DNA from: Anagrus nilaparvatae
Taxonomy: Eukaryota; Arthropoda; Insecta; Hymenoptera; Mymaridae
Direction of reading: 5' to 3'
DNA: 64,000 nt
NCBI GenBank assembly: GCA_022575985.1
Contig: JAKSXM010000007.1
Span: 15,192,501-15,256,500, forward strand
A program made the translations under genes and the position numbers. Shown here in pieces: positions 32,235-43,407 of the stretch. The number at the start of each line of letters is the position of its first letter. Position 1 is the first letter of the stretch. The notes below the pieces were generated by a model. That model ran no database searches and was not told the origin of the DNA. It saw only the letters and a program-made list of their open reading frames with translations.

Positions 32235-32808
32235 GTAAAATTTGGCCTGGTTTCATTTGGGTCACCTGGGTGACTTAAACTTTGGGGGGCTGTATCCCCC
32301 CTCAGGACAATGGGGCATAGGCTAAACTTTTGGTACTTTATCAAATAGCTTTGTAAAGTAATGTGTAAAAGTTTAGCCTGGTTTCAAGAGAGTCACCCAG
32401 GTGACTTAAAATACGGCCGTATTACGAGGCTCAGGACAGCTTCTCCGTAATATCGCTTTAGCTGTAGGTCTTTGATGATGACGAGATTCGAGTATTAAAA
32501 TCTAGCCTGGTTTCAATTTGGTCACCTGGGTGACCCAAATTTTTGGGGCGGTGTACCTCCCCTCTGGACAATGGAGCATAGGCTAAACTTTGGGTATATT
32601 ATCAGAAAGCTTTGTAGAATAAAGTATTAAAGTTTAGCCTGGTTTCAAGAGGGTCACCCAGGTGACTTTCCGAAACCAGCAGGTTTTCCGTTCGTACAAT
32701 GGAGCCTTGGCCAAAAGCCTAGAATTTCGCTATCTCGGTGGCAAATAGTGCATTTGAAGCCGTCCGAGTGGTTTCAAATAAGTCACCCTGACTCGTATGG
32801 GCTGCCTG
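32235..32808 (+). repeat. Solo arm of the GTCACC foldback family
   Basis: Nearly the same sequence as 51740-52322. It has five units about 130 bp apart, each with GGTTTCA followed by GTCACCTGGGTGAC or GTCACCCAGGTGAC (32261, 32392, 32521, 32653; the last is degenerate at 32782). It ends GGGCTGCCTGCC, the tip of the foldback. The inverted partner arm is absent here. Confidence 0.85.
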
Positions 32809-33654
32809 CCTAATACATTAGGGCGTCTTTTAGATCAAAGAATATAATATAGAAGTTTATATTATATTCTTTGTTTAGATATATCTATAAATCTGACTCT
32901 AAGAAAATTAAAATTTAACATCTTTTAATTTGAATAGCAGAAAATCATCATCACATTTAAGTGAAATTTTTTGGTTTTTTTTGTTGTCACACTGTTTCGG
33001 AAATACCTGAAATTTGAAAAAATTTTTTCAAGGAATTCAGTGAGATTTTTCAGGCATTCTCAACTAGTGTCAATTTTGGCCAAAATTTCCTACATATCCC
33101 AAAAGTTTTGTATCATGTATTTTTTGTTTTTTTTTAGATTAGCTTGTGTTTTTTTTATAAAATTTTCTCTTTGGTGTGTTCGAGTTTCGATTTTTGTGTT
33201 ACATGTGAATGTTTTTATTAATGATCTATTTATGGTCCTTAAGATACGTTGACTATCCGAAACCTAGCGCTTCTTTAAGATTCTCGAAGCACTTTGGAAT
33301 ACATTATCTACATAATTGGTTTATAAATCACAATATAATTCAGAAATAATTGAATTTTTTATTATTTTAAAAAATACTAAAAGAAACATGTTTTGTAATT
33401 TAAATTTAAGTAAGAACTTTAGATTAAATTTATTTGCATAAACTATATTTCTAAAGAGGGTGATTTAAGTGATTCATCAAGAGATTGAAAATTGTTTGAA
33501 TTAAGAAGGAAAATGTCAAATGTACCTATAAATTGAAAAAGGTTTTTGAAAAGAGTATAATAGCTTCAATAATAAACACATTAACCTTACAGCTGAAAAA
33601 TGAGTGGTTTCACCTTATACGTCGATGAGATGTATCTTTAACATCAAATTTCTG
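32809..33654. other. AT-rich intergenic DNA
   Basis: Nothing recognised except a short local hairpin near 32836-32875 (AGAATATAATATAGAAG with its complement). Confidence 0.5.
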
Positions 33655-33989
33655 CGTTTAATTTTTTTTTATTTATTATTCATATCAGGTGTACAATGAA
33701 AATATACATGTTATGATAACTGTAATGTTACCACAACCCCATAGAGACTCCAAGTCTATACATGGGCCTTTCGAAAACCAGACCAAATTTTACTAACCTT
33801 TTTAAAATTATTAAATTGCTTAAATATAGGCTAAAAAAGAGTAACATTTTTTAACAAAAAGTCCATTAACTTTTATCTTTTTGGGAATTTTTAATATATT
33901 TTTTTCTGTTACTTTCGAATTCACCGTCATTTTTTTCTATGAGTAATTTATTTGATTTTGTTAAAATCTTGTTTAAATTAAAGTTTTGT

Positions 33990-34525
33990 TTAAAATTTTG
34001 TTAAAATTTCTTTTATCATTATTATTACTTAAATTCACAATTCTAAATAATCTATCTTCGGACTAGATTAATAGTATTAGTATCAATAGCACCACCCCAC
34101 CCTAATGAAGCATAATACATTACTCTATAACTTGATTGCTATGCTTAAAGTATACTTAAGTTTATGGAACCAAAAAATTTTGTATTTTTCAGCAGATCAA
34201 TTATGCGTTTGTATTGATCAATTATAATACCCAAATATTTGGTGGTTTCCACCCTATTTAGTGTTAGCCTTAGATCATTAGTCTTATAAAATATTGATAC
34301 ATCAGTATTTATAGGAATCATATTATAACTTAAGGCAAATGTGATCTAACATGATTTTTTAACATTTAGAGATAACAATTTATCATTTAACCAATCGTAA
34401 GTCTCATTTAAGATTCTATTGGTTATATTTAGCACCTTGGCCCTATTATTACTTTGTACAAGAATGACACTATCGTCAGTAAAGGAGACAATATTTTCAT
34501 GAATATTAAGTAAGTCATTTATTAA
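33990..34525 (-). pseudogene. LINE reverse transcriptase, motif C to thumb
   Basis: Reads NDLLNIHENIVSFTDDSVIL (motif C with TDD), WLNDKLLSLNVKKS, ETTKYLGIIIDQY and YASLGWGGAIDTNTINL. The order and spacing match the palm-to-thumb region of Jockey/CR1-like RTs. Stop codons break it after LLK. Confidence 0.8.
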
Positions 34526-35070
34526 TTAATTAACGCTCCGCGAGCCAACCCCCGCAAAGCGTTAAGTGTGGTAAAAAGGCCCATGTTTAGAATTAGAAAT
34601 TAAAAGACAATTAATTAGAAAGAATAAAACTTTAAGCATATTTGCTAATAATTTTTTTTGTTTTATTTAAATAATTTAATTTTTCTTTCACAAAAATTTA
34701 TTTTAAATGCAATAATATGAAATCCATTGTTAAATTTTAATTTTTTATCATCTATAAAAAATAAATAAAATTATTTTTTTATAAATAATTAATTTTTTTT
34801 TTAATTTTCAAAAAGCATCTATACCTGCATCTCTTAATAGTTCTTGGCCTTCCATTAATTCTTCTAAACTTAGTATAATTCGTATTAATTTATTATCAAA
34901 GTTAAATATATTGTACGTTTTTTATCTATTTATTAATTATATTAAGTTAATAATTTTTTATGCTTTTTAATAATTTTATTTTTACCTGGGGGGTGAATGG
35001 GGGGTGCCCAAATGACCCATGTCGTCGGTGGCAGCGGCGGCAGCGTTTAGAGTTTTATAATATAGAGAGA
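34526..35070 (+). repeat. GC-headed repeat inserted in LINE
   Basis: Head ACGCTCCGCGAGCCAACCCC near 34540; tail GTCGGTGGCAGCGGCGGCAG to TTTTATAATATAGAGAG near 35070. It separates the RT motifs VLGPILF and INDLLNI, which are normally adjacent, so its borders are set to within a few bases. Same family as 18194-19262 but without the minisatellite. Confidence 0.65.
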
Positions 35071-35275
35071 TTAAAAAGAATAGGTCCCAAAACTTAACCC
35101 TGAGGTACACCAAAAGTTACCTTTTTGCATAATAAAGGTTTCATATACACATTTTTTTTCGTTTCAAACGAAAATTTCAATAGAGATTAGTAAACAGATC
35201 CGCGTTGAAATTAATAAAATTAATAAGTTTATTTAAAGCAAATTTTTTTGTAAAAGGCCAATGTGCATGTTAGTG
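35071..35275 (-). pseudogene. LINE reverse transcriptase, motif B region
   Basis: Reads LNKLINFINFNADLFTNLY, stops, then VTFGVPQG-stop-VLGPILF. The Ser of GVPQGSVLGP is replaced by a stop. The frame leads into 34525 once the insertion is removed. Confidence 0.8.
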
Positions 35276-35329
35276 TTATATAGCTTGATTATTTTCTTGA
35301 ATATTTTCGACTGAACGTTAGCAGCACTG

Positions 35330-35447
35330 CACTGTAAAAAATCCTATTCTTATACTAATTATCGAGATATTAAAAAATTTTTTGATGCATTTTCAAGTAA
35401 TTTTTACAATATGGATAGTAAATACTTAGAAAAAATTTTTTACAGTG
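35330..35447. mobile_element. Small CACTGTAAAAA MITE
   Basis: 118 bp with ends CACTGTAAAAAAT and ATTTTTTACAGTG. The interior is AT-rich. The same terminal string lies at the inner end of the 668-bp TIRs (around 1014 and 2728). Confidence 0.6.
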
Positions 35448-36614
35448 TATATGCACCTTAGGGATCAGTTGCATTTAGAAAAATATAATACATACTTGAT
35501 AAATAATCTTCTACTTTTTTTGTTATTAATAATAGAAAAAAAAATAAATAAAAAAAAACTTTGTATTCAATAAATTTAAGATATATTTTCAAGTCTACAA
35601 GCGTAAAATAATTTTATATTTATTATTGTATGTAACACTTTATATACTCGAGAGTATTGTTATATAAAAATAAAACTATAAACTTTTATATAAAGCATTT
35701 GTTGTATGTCGCATATAATATTTTTAGTGTAATATGTTCATACTCGTATTAAAAAGATCTTTAGTAAATTTATTTTTCCTTTGTAGTTTTATATAATTTT
35801 TAATAAATATTTTACTGTACTAAAATACAAGCTAATTATTTCAATACTTATCCTTTGTAATTTTTATCTTAATTGCATTTATTTTTCAGTTTTTTAATTC
35901 AGGCACGATCACTCATATAATTTTGTGCTTTATTTGAGTCTTTTTTCATTTGAAATTATTGATTATTATCAATAGAAGCTTTGCCTAAGTTGCTATAAGA
36001 ATTTGTTTATTTCTTGTTAATGAAATCGTCTTGAAATAAATGTTGCGACTCTAAATTTTATATTAATTGTATTCAACAGTTTATAAATAGGCGATTCTTT
36101 CTCAATCCGGCCACCCCGCTCTGTCCATAAATGGAGGAAGCTTAAAAGGATTTTGGTTTTCTCAAATTTACGGGAACAAGGTCTAGTTTTATACTCTCAT
36201 TGGCCTTTTAAACTCTGTAAATCTATTGTGCCCATTTTAGGCGCTTGACCGACGACAGGTCGACATTTAAAAATCATAAAAATTAAAATAAAAGTAGGTT
36301 AACGTTAAATTTCAAAAAAAATTTTCTCTTAAAATTTATTATTTATTTGGACAAAAAAACAATACCATTTGCGCGGTAATTCATTGATTTCTTAAAAACT
36401 TGTTTGGGAGCTATGTAGTTTTTTTCAAAAATTAATTTTTTGAGGGTTGGGAGGTGAAATGGATATTTTCTGACATAAGATTTTAATTGAGCAACCCAAA
36501 AAATCTATGCAAACCTCTTAAAATAAAAGAAAGAAGTATTGTTAAAAAATTGTAATTTTGTAATGGGGTATAGTGGTAAAATAGAAAAATAGTGTCACAG
36601 CCTCACCCCCTAAT
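35448..36614. other. AT-rich intergenic DNA
   Basis: No gene recognised. CAGGCACGATCACTCATA near 35902 resembles the repeats at 48645 and 49050. Confidence 0.5.
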
Positions 36615-37172
36615 TTAACCCATTAGCACCAAATTGACCATCCAGTAACAGTTGAATATTTTTATATGCAAAAATGAATATTTTGAGCTAAACATGTCAG
36701 CTAGTAAGTTTTTTAGGTCGCTATTTGTATTTCCAAAGTCCATTTTCACCTGCAACCTCTAGGTAAGGAAGTATCAACTCTTAAAGTAGGGTAAATTTAG
36801 GGCACCCCTAGTGTTAGGTTAGGATATTTTTAATGCACTAACATAAAAAAAATAGTTATCTATTAGTTTAAAAAAATAATGTATACGCAACTTTTGAAAA
36901 GTATAAAAAAATTTAATAACTTTTTTTAAATATCAATTTTTATGCATGGAGTTTTTGTATATAAGGTTTTAATAATCATTTGCCGTAAAAAAAAACTTTA
37001 ATGTTACCGGAATTTTTTTTCAGTTTAGGGTTTGTAGGTGAAAATGAACTTCGGAAATGCAAGTAGCGACCTAAAAAACCTACTGGGTGACATTTTTAGC
37101 TAAAAATATTCATTTTTTCATATAAAAATATTTAACTGTTACTGGACGGTCGAATAGGCGCTAGGGGGTTAA
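36615..37172. mobile_element. Third piggyBac-type palindromic MITE
   Basis: Flanked by TTAA at 36615-36618 and 37169-37172, with CCC/GGG tips. The arms share ACCATCCAGTAACAGTTGAA and TTTTTTAGGTCGCTA in inverted order. 558 bp, non-coding. Confidence 0.75.
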
Positions 37173-38839
37173 TTACTGACCTCAGATTTAGAATTAATGG
37201 CCTTTTGGCTTTTTATATTTTAAAATTTATAGGAAAAAAGGCTGCGGAAGTCCATTTAACCATCCCTTCTCTTAAATTGGATACTTTTAAACACCCTCAG
37301 ATTTTGAGATTTTTCCATGCTAAATCAAAGAATGACCTGAATTGCATGAAAATTATTTTTCGAGGTAATCATAAGATAGTAAACTTTGATACATTGCATT
37401 CTTTTTTATGGCAAACAGTTTCATACTATTTGACGGAAAAACACTACTGACGAGAAAATTGTTTAATTGACTGTCATTTAATAAAAACTGTTGTTTAATA
37501 AAAAAAAATACAACGACTTTAATAATAAAAATTTTTATCTCAATAAAATAAAAATAAACTTATATCAAATATTACCTACATTTTTATACGAAAATTAATT
37601 TAATTCAATATTTCTCAATAAAAAATGTAAGAAAATTACCACTATAAAAAAAAAGTAAATAAGAAAAATATTTATTTATAAATTCTCAATGGTATAAGAA
37701 AGTTAAAGAAACTAAGCAAAAAAAAAAATATATCAACATTAAATTTAAAGCAGTTATAGCTGATCAAAAATGTCTCCATAGAGTTCATAAAAAGGAAAAA
37801 AAACGATAATGTATACTCTTTATCCAGCAAATACGATTTTTCCTTATTTTTTTTTATATACAATATCTATCCATAAAATCTACACATTTCTTTGATGCTA
37901 TAACCACTTTGAATAATTTAATATATTTATAAATTTCACATGTATATTAAAATAAAAGTACATAGGTGTGAGTTTATCAGGATAAAGAGAAGAAAGTCAT
38001 TTCTAAGTTTCAAAGACAAGAATTTAATGTATACGTGTGAGTATTATAAGAGTTGAGAAAACGACTCGAGGCAAAGATACGAGATGTTACCACTTATATT
38101 ATCATGTCCCTCTTCAAGCAATGGTCATTAACGAGTGATGTAGTTATACTATAAGCTTTATGTACCTTAGGGCAAAATATGTCGTCTCTTGAAACCGCAA
38201 ATTTACTCGTTATATAATATACTTCTAAGCTATATAACTTGTGTATAAAAAAAAATTACTTTAAAACGATTTTAGAGATATAACCAACTTTATATATTAT
38301 ATGTATATATACTCGGGCTTAAAATGAAATTACTAACAGCTTTATAGTTAGTGACATAAGAAGACAGATTTTACTAGACACGTGTAATTTTCAAATGCCA
38401 AGAGCAATTTTGTACCTTTTTATTACTTCATAGAGTTATTTTATTTAAAAAAAAGTTTTTTTTAAAACTAAAGAGATTTTGTATGTCATTGACGTTCTAA
38501 ACGTTCGACTAACAATACCTAACCTAAATTGCTTTTAAAAAAAGGGTTTTAGCTGGATTATTATTTTTTTCGGCAGGTTTTTCCAAAAAATAATAAATTC
38601 AAATGGTTGTTTCATAAAAAAGAAATTTTCTACTCTTTAATAATTTTTTGGCATTTAGATTTTATAGTCGGTTTTCCCAAGTAAAGCTTTTGTATTTATT
38701 TTAAATATTTTATTCTTTACTATTTGGGATAATTTTTTAAAAATATAAGTCACCAGAAAGATGTTTAAAAATGAAAAATATTAGAAATTTATAGGTTAAA
38801 ATTCATTTTTCTTTTCACTTTAGTCATTAAATTATGTTT
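37173..38839. other. AT-rich intergenic DNA
   Basis: No gene or repeat recognised. Short open frames here have no recognisable family. Confidence 0.5.
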
Positions 38840-38843
38840 AATA

Positions 38844-39848
38844 TGTAACAGGGTGAATTCCAGTTACATGGAATTTATAATTTATTAGCAATTTTTAAAT
38901 AATTCTATTATTTCATAAAAATAATAAGATTTATAAATTTAAATTTTCATCAGTTTTGTGACATAAAATGCCACCAATAAGGCATTTTCACGTGATCGAT
39001 TCTCTGAGCCAATCAGAATTCGACACGTTTGGAGAAGAACAGAGTTCTTCATCCATATCAGGCCGCGACGCCATTCCCACTGTGGACTCCGGACGAGTGA
39101 CACGCAGTCGTTGCTCGCTCCGTAAAATAATATGTGTTAACACCAAGTTTAAATTTTGAAAATTTATAATTTACAGACTTTCAAAGAAAGCAAACTAATT
39201 ATAATTTTGTGATTTATTAATAACTTATTTGTGTGAATAAATATTATATTTGTGACTTTATATTTGGACTACGAGAAAGATACCGCCATCATCAAGAATA
39301 TTCGGAAGGAGAGATCTTCAGACACCGATCGGATATTATATGGTAAAACAAGATATGTTAATTTACCAATGATGTGTGTGTTCTTTCGCGTATTTAGTTA
39401 ATTCAGTTTTTAGATAATTATTAGTTATATAAGTACGGTTTTAGTTTTATAATTTTGTGTATAATTAAAGTTGTGGAAAGACGCCCGAGATCGTCTCAAT
39501 GCTCTCCCTTTTTTCAATGTAGTGACCATTGTTTTCGTGTTTTTTTAAGTTATTTAATTTTGTCATTTCTTTCTTATTTAGTTATTCAAAATTTCTAGAT
39601 TTTAATAAATCTAGTGGCGCTCAACTTTATATTCATTCCGGAAATTAGAATAATAATCAATACTTTCTGTAAATAAAATAAACTTATAATTTTCATTTCA
39701 AATAAATAATTTTCATTATTTGTATATAAAATTTGACTGCATTTATTTTATTATAAAATTTATTTCATTTCTGTATTTCCCGGAATTTCAGGTTTGTTAT
39801 TTTTATTATTTTATTTTGTTTGACCCTTTTAAAATAACCTCGGTCACA
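38844..39848 (+). repeat. 5' LTR
   Basis: 1005 bp, TG...CA. Contains a TATA-like ATATAAG near 39428, AATAAA hexamers near 39605 and 39676, and a 63-codon frame at 38968-39159 (MPPIRHFHVIDSLSQ...) that is preserved in both LTRs. Confidence 0.93.
38968..39159 (+). other. Short conserved reading frame inside 5' LTR
   Basis: 63 codons beginning MPPIRHFHVIDSLSQSEFD. The region is much richer in G+C than the rest of the LTR and is repeated at 43532-43723 with one residue change (Ser to Pro). No family recognised. It could be a leader peptide or simply part of the U3 regulatory region. Confidence 0.35.
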
Positions 39849-39853
39849 TATTT

Positions 39854-39871
39854 TGGCGCCCAACGTGGGGC
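39854..39871 (+). promoter_or_regulatory. Primer-binding site, tRNA-Lys type
   Basis: TGGCGCCCAACGTGGGGC lies five bases after the 5' LTR. This is the 18-nt text I know as the tRNA-Lys(1,2) primer-binding site, so reverse transcription is probably primed by that tRNA. Confidence 0.85.
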
Positions 39872-42800
39872 TCGACAACTTTAATTTAATTTAAAATTAT
39901 TATTTAGTCCCATTTAGCCATTTTTTTTGTTTCTTAAATTAAATTTCTTCCAAAGGTTTTTTTTTTGAAAACCAAAAATTTTTGTGCATTGGTATGTGTG
40001 TGTTAGAAAGAAAAAATTTTTTTTCGTTTAAGTTTTTGTTTATACCTGTTACATTGTTGTGATTCTTAGTATAAAGTGAAATTCGTGGAACACGCTATAT
40101 GGGTGCTTTCACTAAAATTTTAATTTTTTGTAAAAGTTTTAATTTTTCGTAAAAATTTAACTAACGATTCAAAATTTAATTAATTCGCCTAGTATATGAA
40201 ATATTCCACGGAAATTGTGCAAAAATTTAAAATTTCGCAAAATTTAAGTTATATACGGGTAAATCCGTATAAAATCATCTAAAATTGTAAATTTTTTTTT
40301 GTATTTTGTTTAGTTACCTATAATTTTGTAAAATTATAATTAATTTTAGTATATACGGATTATCCCCTCAATTTTTGTAATTTTTGACTATATATGGTAA
40401 TTTCCGTATAAATTTGACTTTTTCTGAAATTTTTTTTAAAATTAATTTCTTTAACAACTTTGTAATTTATATGATTAGTTTTGGTAAAATTTAGTTTATT
40501 GAGCTATATATGGACAATTCCAACAAAATTTGACCTTTTTGAAAAATATACCGATTTTTGAACTCATGTATATGGTAAATTACATAGAAGATTCTTCTTT
40601 AGAAGAATCTTTTTTACACATATACGGTATATTCCATATAAAACCGAACTTTTTTGTATATATATGGCGTATTTTGTATATAAATGAACTTTTGTGCACA
40701 AATCTTAATAAAGTGTTAAAAAACGAATTTATCAAGATTATTATGAAGAATTGTGAACTTTTTGTATGTTGAGTATGGAAGTATGCTGGTATGAATTCTA
40801 GTATATAAGAATTAGGTTAGGAACGTTTTGCGCAGCGATCGTGAAAGAACACACACGTGGGCATTATAAATATATTTGTAAAATATTGTAACTAATACAA
40901 AAAAATGTATTGTATACGGTGAATTTGCCGAGTTGGCATTTCACTATCCTGACTCATCCTAGCCTAACCTACCTAAGCTTCCTATACTAGTCTTGTTTTA
41001 GAAATTGGTTATTTGCTTTCGAACTTTGGAAATTATGTTTTCGAATTTTGGTAAAACTTTACCTGATACTATATATGCTTTTATGACATATATTTTGCTC
41101 TTCACTTTTGTGAACATTTTTCTAATGTTCTTTTGAAATTTATATTTATTGCACGAGTTTGGATTTAATCTATTTAGCTTCGCCCCTTTTGTCTGCCCTT
41201 TAAGGAATTATGGATTTTGCCTTTGTGATTATTCAGTCTTTTGTAAATATATTTTGTTTTTGCTTCTCGAGGGTAGATCCCTGAGAAATTACTAGATATT
41301 TGACCTTGAAAGTATACTCGGTATAATTTCAAATTTTTGTCTCCATTTACGAAACATGTACCTCTTCGTTTCGAAATTGAAATTTTTAAATTTCTAATGC
41401 TTTTTAAAGCAGGCGCGGTAAAGTTTCGATCTAAGATCATCTTCCGTCGTGGTTGTCACCCACGCTTCCGCTAGCTACCCACCAAAAAAAAAAAAAAAAA
41501 AAAATGGTGTGGTTTAGGTTATTTCAATTTGATTTGACCGAATTTTGTAAATATGTTTTCTTTTTGATTTAGTCTAATTTTTATATCTCTTTTTAGTCAT
41601 AATTTTTTCCGTATTCTTAAGGGGTAAGCCCTAAGATACAAATTTGTTTTTCTAAGATTTATATTTAATCCTTAGTTTAGTTTTGAGATTTTGTGATCCG
41701 ATTATATATTTCGATATATAGTCAATTTTGGCCCTGCTCTTCCTTAAGTTTTCTTTATCAAACCTTCGCTCCGTAATGGGGGAAGGGGAGGATTCTGAGA
41801 GACCGGACTTGTTTCTTTGTATAACATGTAGCCGTTGGGGGGAGAGTAGTATACCGTGACCTACAATTCTACATTGAATTAAAGGAGATCGGTAAATTCG
41901 AATATGTGAATTAGAGAAGCTGAAAAAAAAGACTCTCTCTATGTAGCTGTTTGAACCAGGAAAAATTCGGAGAATTTTTCGCAATTTTCCTTATTTGTCC
42001 TTGGAATTCCAAAATCAAGTGCACTGATTTTTGGTCTTCTAAATTTAGTTTTTTTTGAAATTTTTCGTATTTGAAAATTTAGTATTTTTCAGAGAGGAAG
42101 AAATTTCCTTCTGTTTCTGTAATTTAGTAATTGCTTAGTTCGGAGATGTAATTCTCGGACATGGCTTGTTTATTTTTGTATTTAGCCCAATTTAACTAAA
42201 AATTTAGCCTAATGTTTATTATTTTCAAGTTTCTTTTTAATATCTTTTTGTATGTATTTTGAGATTTTGTATGTTTGTAAAAACGTATTTTGATTAAAAT
42301 CGTAGAGCATAGCTCTCGAAAAAATTTCATGAATTGATCTGGAGATGTAATTCTCAGATAAAATTGTGTTTAGTTTCCCAATTTCGTTAATACGGTTTTT
42401 AGTCCTTATAAAATTCTTATTTGCCCCTGATTCAGTTATTCTATGGTATTTGTGAAATATAGAATTAAATTATTTTTTTGTCTTAAATGATAATCCCCGG
42501 AAAGTTGGTCTTTGAAAATTTAAGCTTTTGGAATTTTGTAAATAGTTTGTATGTAGTATTAGTTCGCGAGTATGTTTTTCATGCTCAAATGATAATATTT
42601 AGCGGAGAGATTCTCCTTAAATATTTTCAATTAGTGACCGAATTTCATCGAGTTATTTTCTCTTTGAAATTCATTGACTATTGTGACTTCCCAGAAAACC
42701 ACCTTAGCTCTAAAACCGAGACGGAGATTGACGTTTTAGAGGATAGTCTTAATGAGAACTGAAAATGGTTATTTTCAGTGATCAGATTTCTTCCGTAGAA

Positions 42801-43243
42801 TTTAGGAATAATATTTTTATTCTTATTTCTACAAAAATATTTTGTGTCAGGATTGGTAAAATTATTTTTCATTTAGAATAAACCTCTTCAGAAAATCTAT
42901 TTTCCATATCCTTTGTTTACTTAAATTTTCTTTGCTACTTGCTTCCCGGAAAAGCATCTGCTGGATTTGATTTTAGGTAAGAGATGCTTAGTTTTTGTTC
43001 TGCAAATATTTTTGATAAAATTCTGAATTAATCTAAACTCTTCCTTTATTAAGTTTTGAATTTTTAACTCTTGGTACTCTTAGTTAATCTAAATCATTTT
43101 ATTAAAATATTAGTATATATTATTTTCTTCAAAAATCCATTCTCTTGTGCAAATGACATTCTCACCAATTATGATTTATAAGGAACCTTATTTTGACCTA
43201 ACCAAATTGTGCCCTTTCCTTATCCTTCTATATAGGCTATCCG

Positions 43244-43293
<50 letters not shown>

Positions 43294-43390
43294 TTATTTA
43301 GTTTCGTTAGCTTAGTGTTTTTATGTAATAAAGCCCACAAAGATAGGTAGGAAAAGAACACACACATGAATCAACTCAACCCTTAACTAT
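39872..43390 (+). other. Non-coding interior of the LTR element
   Basis: The first part (about 40180-40700) has roughly seven degenerate copies of a motif like TATATACGGTAAATTCCGTA, spaced about 60-110 bp. Poly-A runs lie at about 41483-41504 (22 A) and 43244-43287 (over 40 A). AAAGAACACACACG (near 40845) and AAAGAACACACACATG (near 43355) match the complement of TGTGTGTTCTTTCGCG in the LTRs. Short frames on both strands have no family resemblance. Confidence 0.7.
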
Positions 43391-43394
43391 GGTT

Positions 43395-43405
43395 AAGAGG
43401 GGGGG
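43395..43405 (+). promoter_or_regulatory. Polypurine tract
   Basis: AAGAGGGGGGG, two bases before the 3' LTR; the expected primer for plus-strand DNA synthesis. Confidence 0.8.
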
Positions 43406-43407
43406 TA

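Larger units (their letters stand above)
33655..35280 (-). mobile_element. Second 5'-truncated LINE, split by an insertion
   Basis: On the minus strand, RT motifs run from 35275 downwards, are broken by a GC-headed repeat (34526-35070), then continue to about 33990. A 3' untranslated end follows: CATGTATAGACTTGGAGTCT, TTCATTGTACACCTGATATG and a TAATAAATAAAAAAAAATT tail near 33660. This is a typical Jockey-like 3' terminus. Several stops show it is dead. Confidence 0.8.

Noticed and set aside
41174..41984. Minus-strand frames of 88 and 110 codons in the LTR element interior
   Set aside because: No gag/pol or other family signature, and direction opposite to the element; taken as chance frames.
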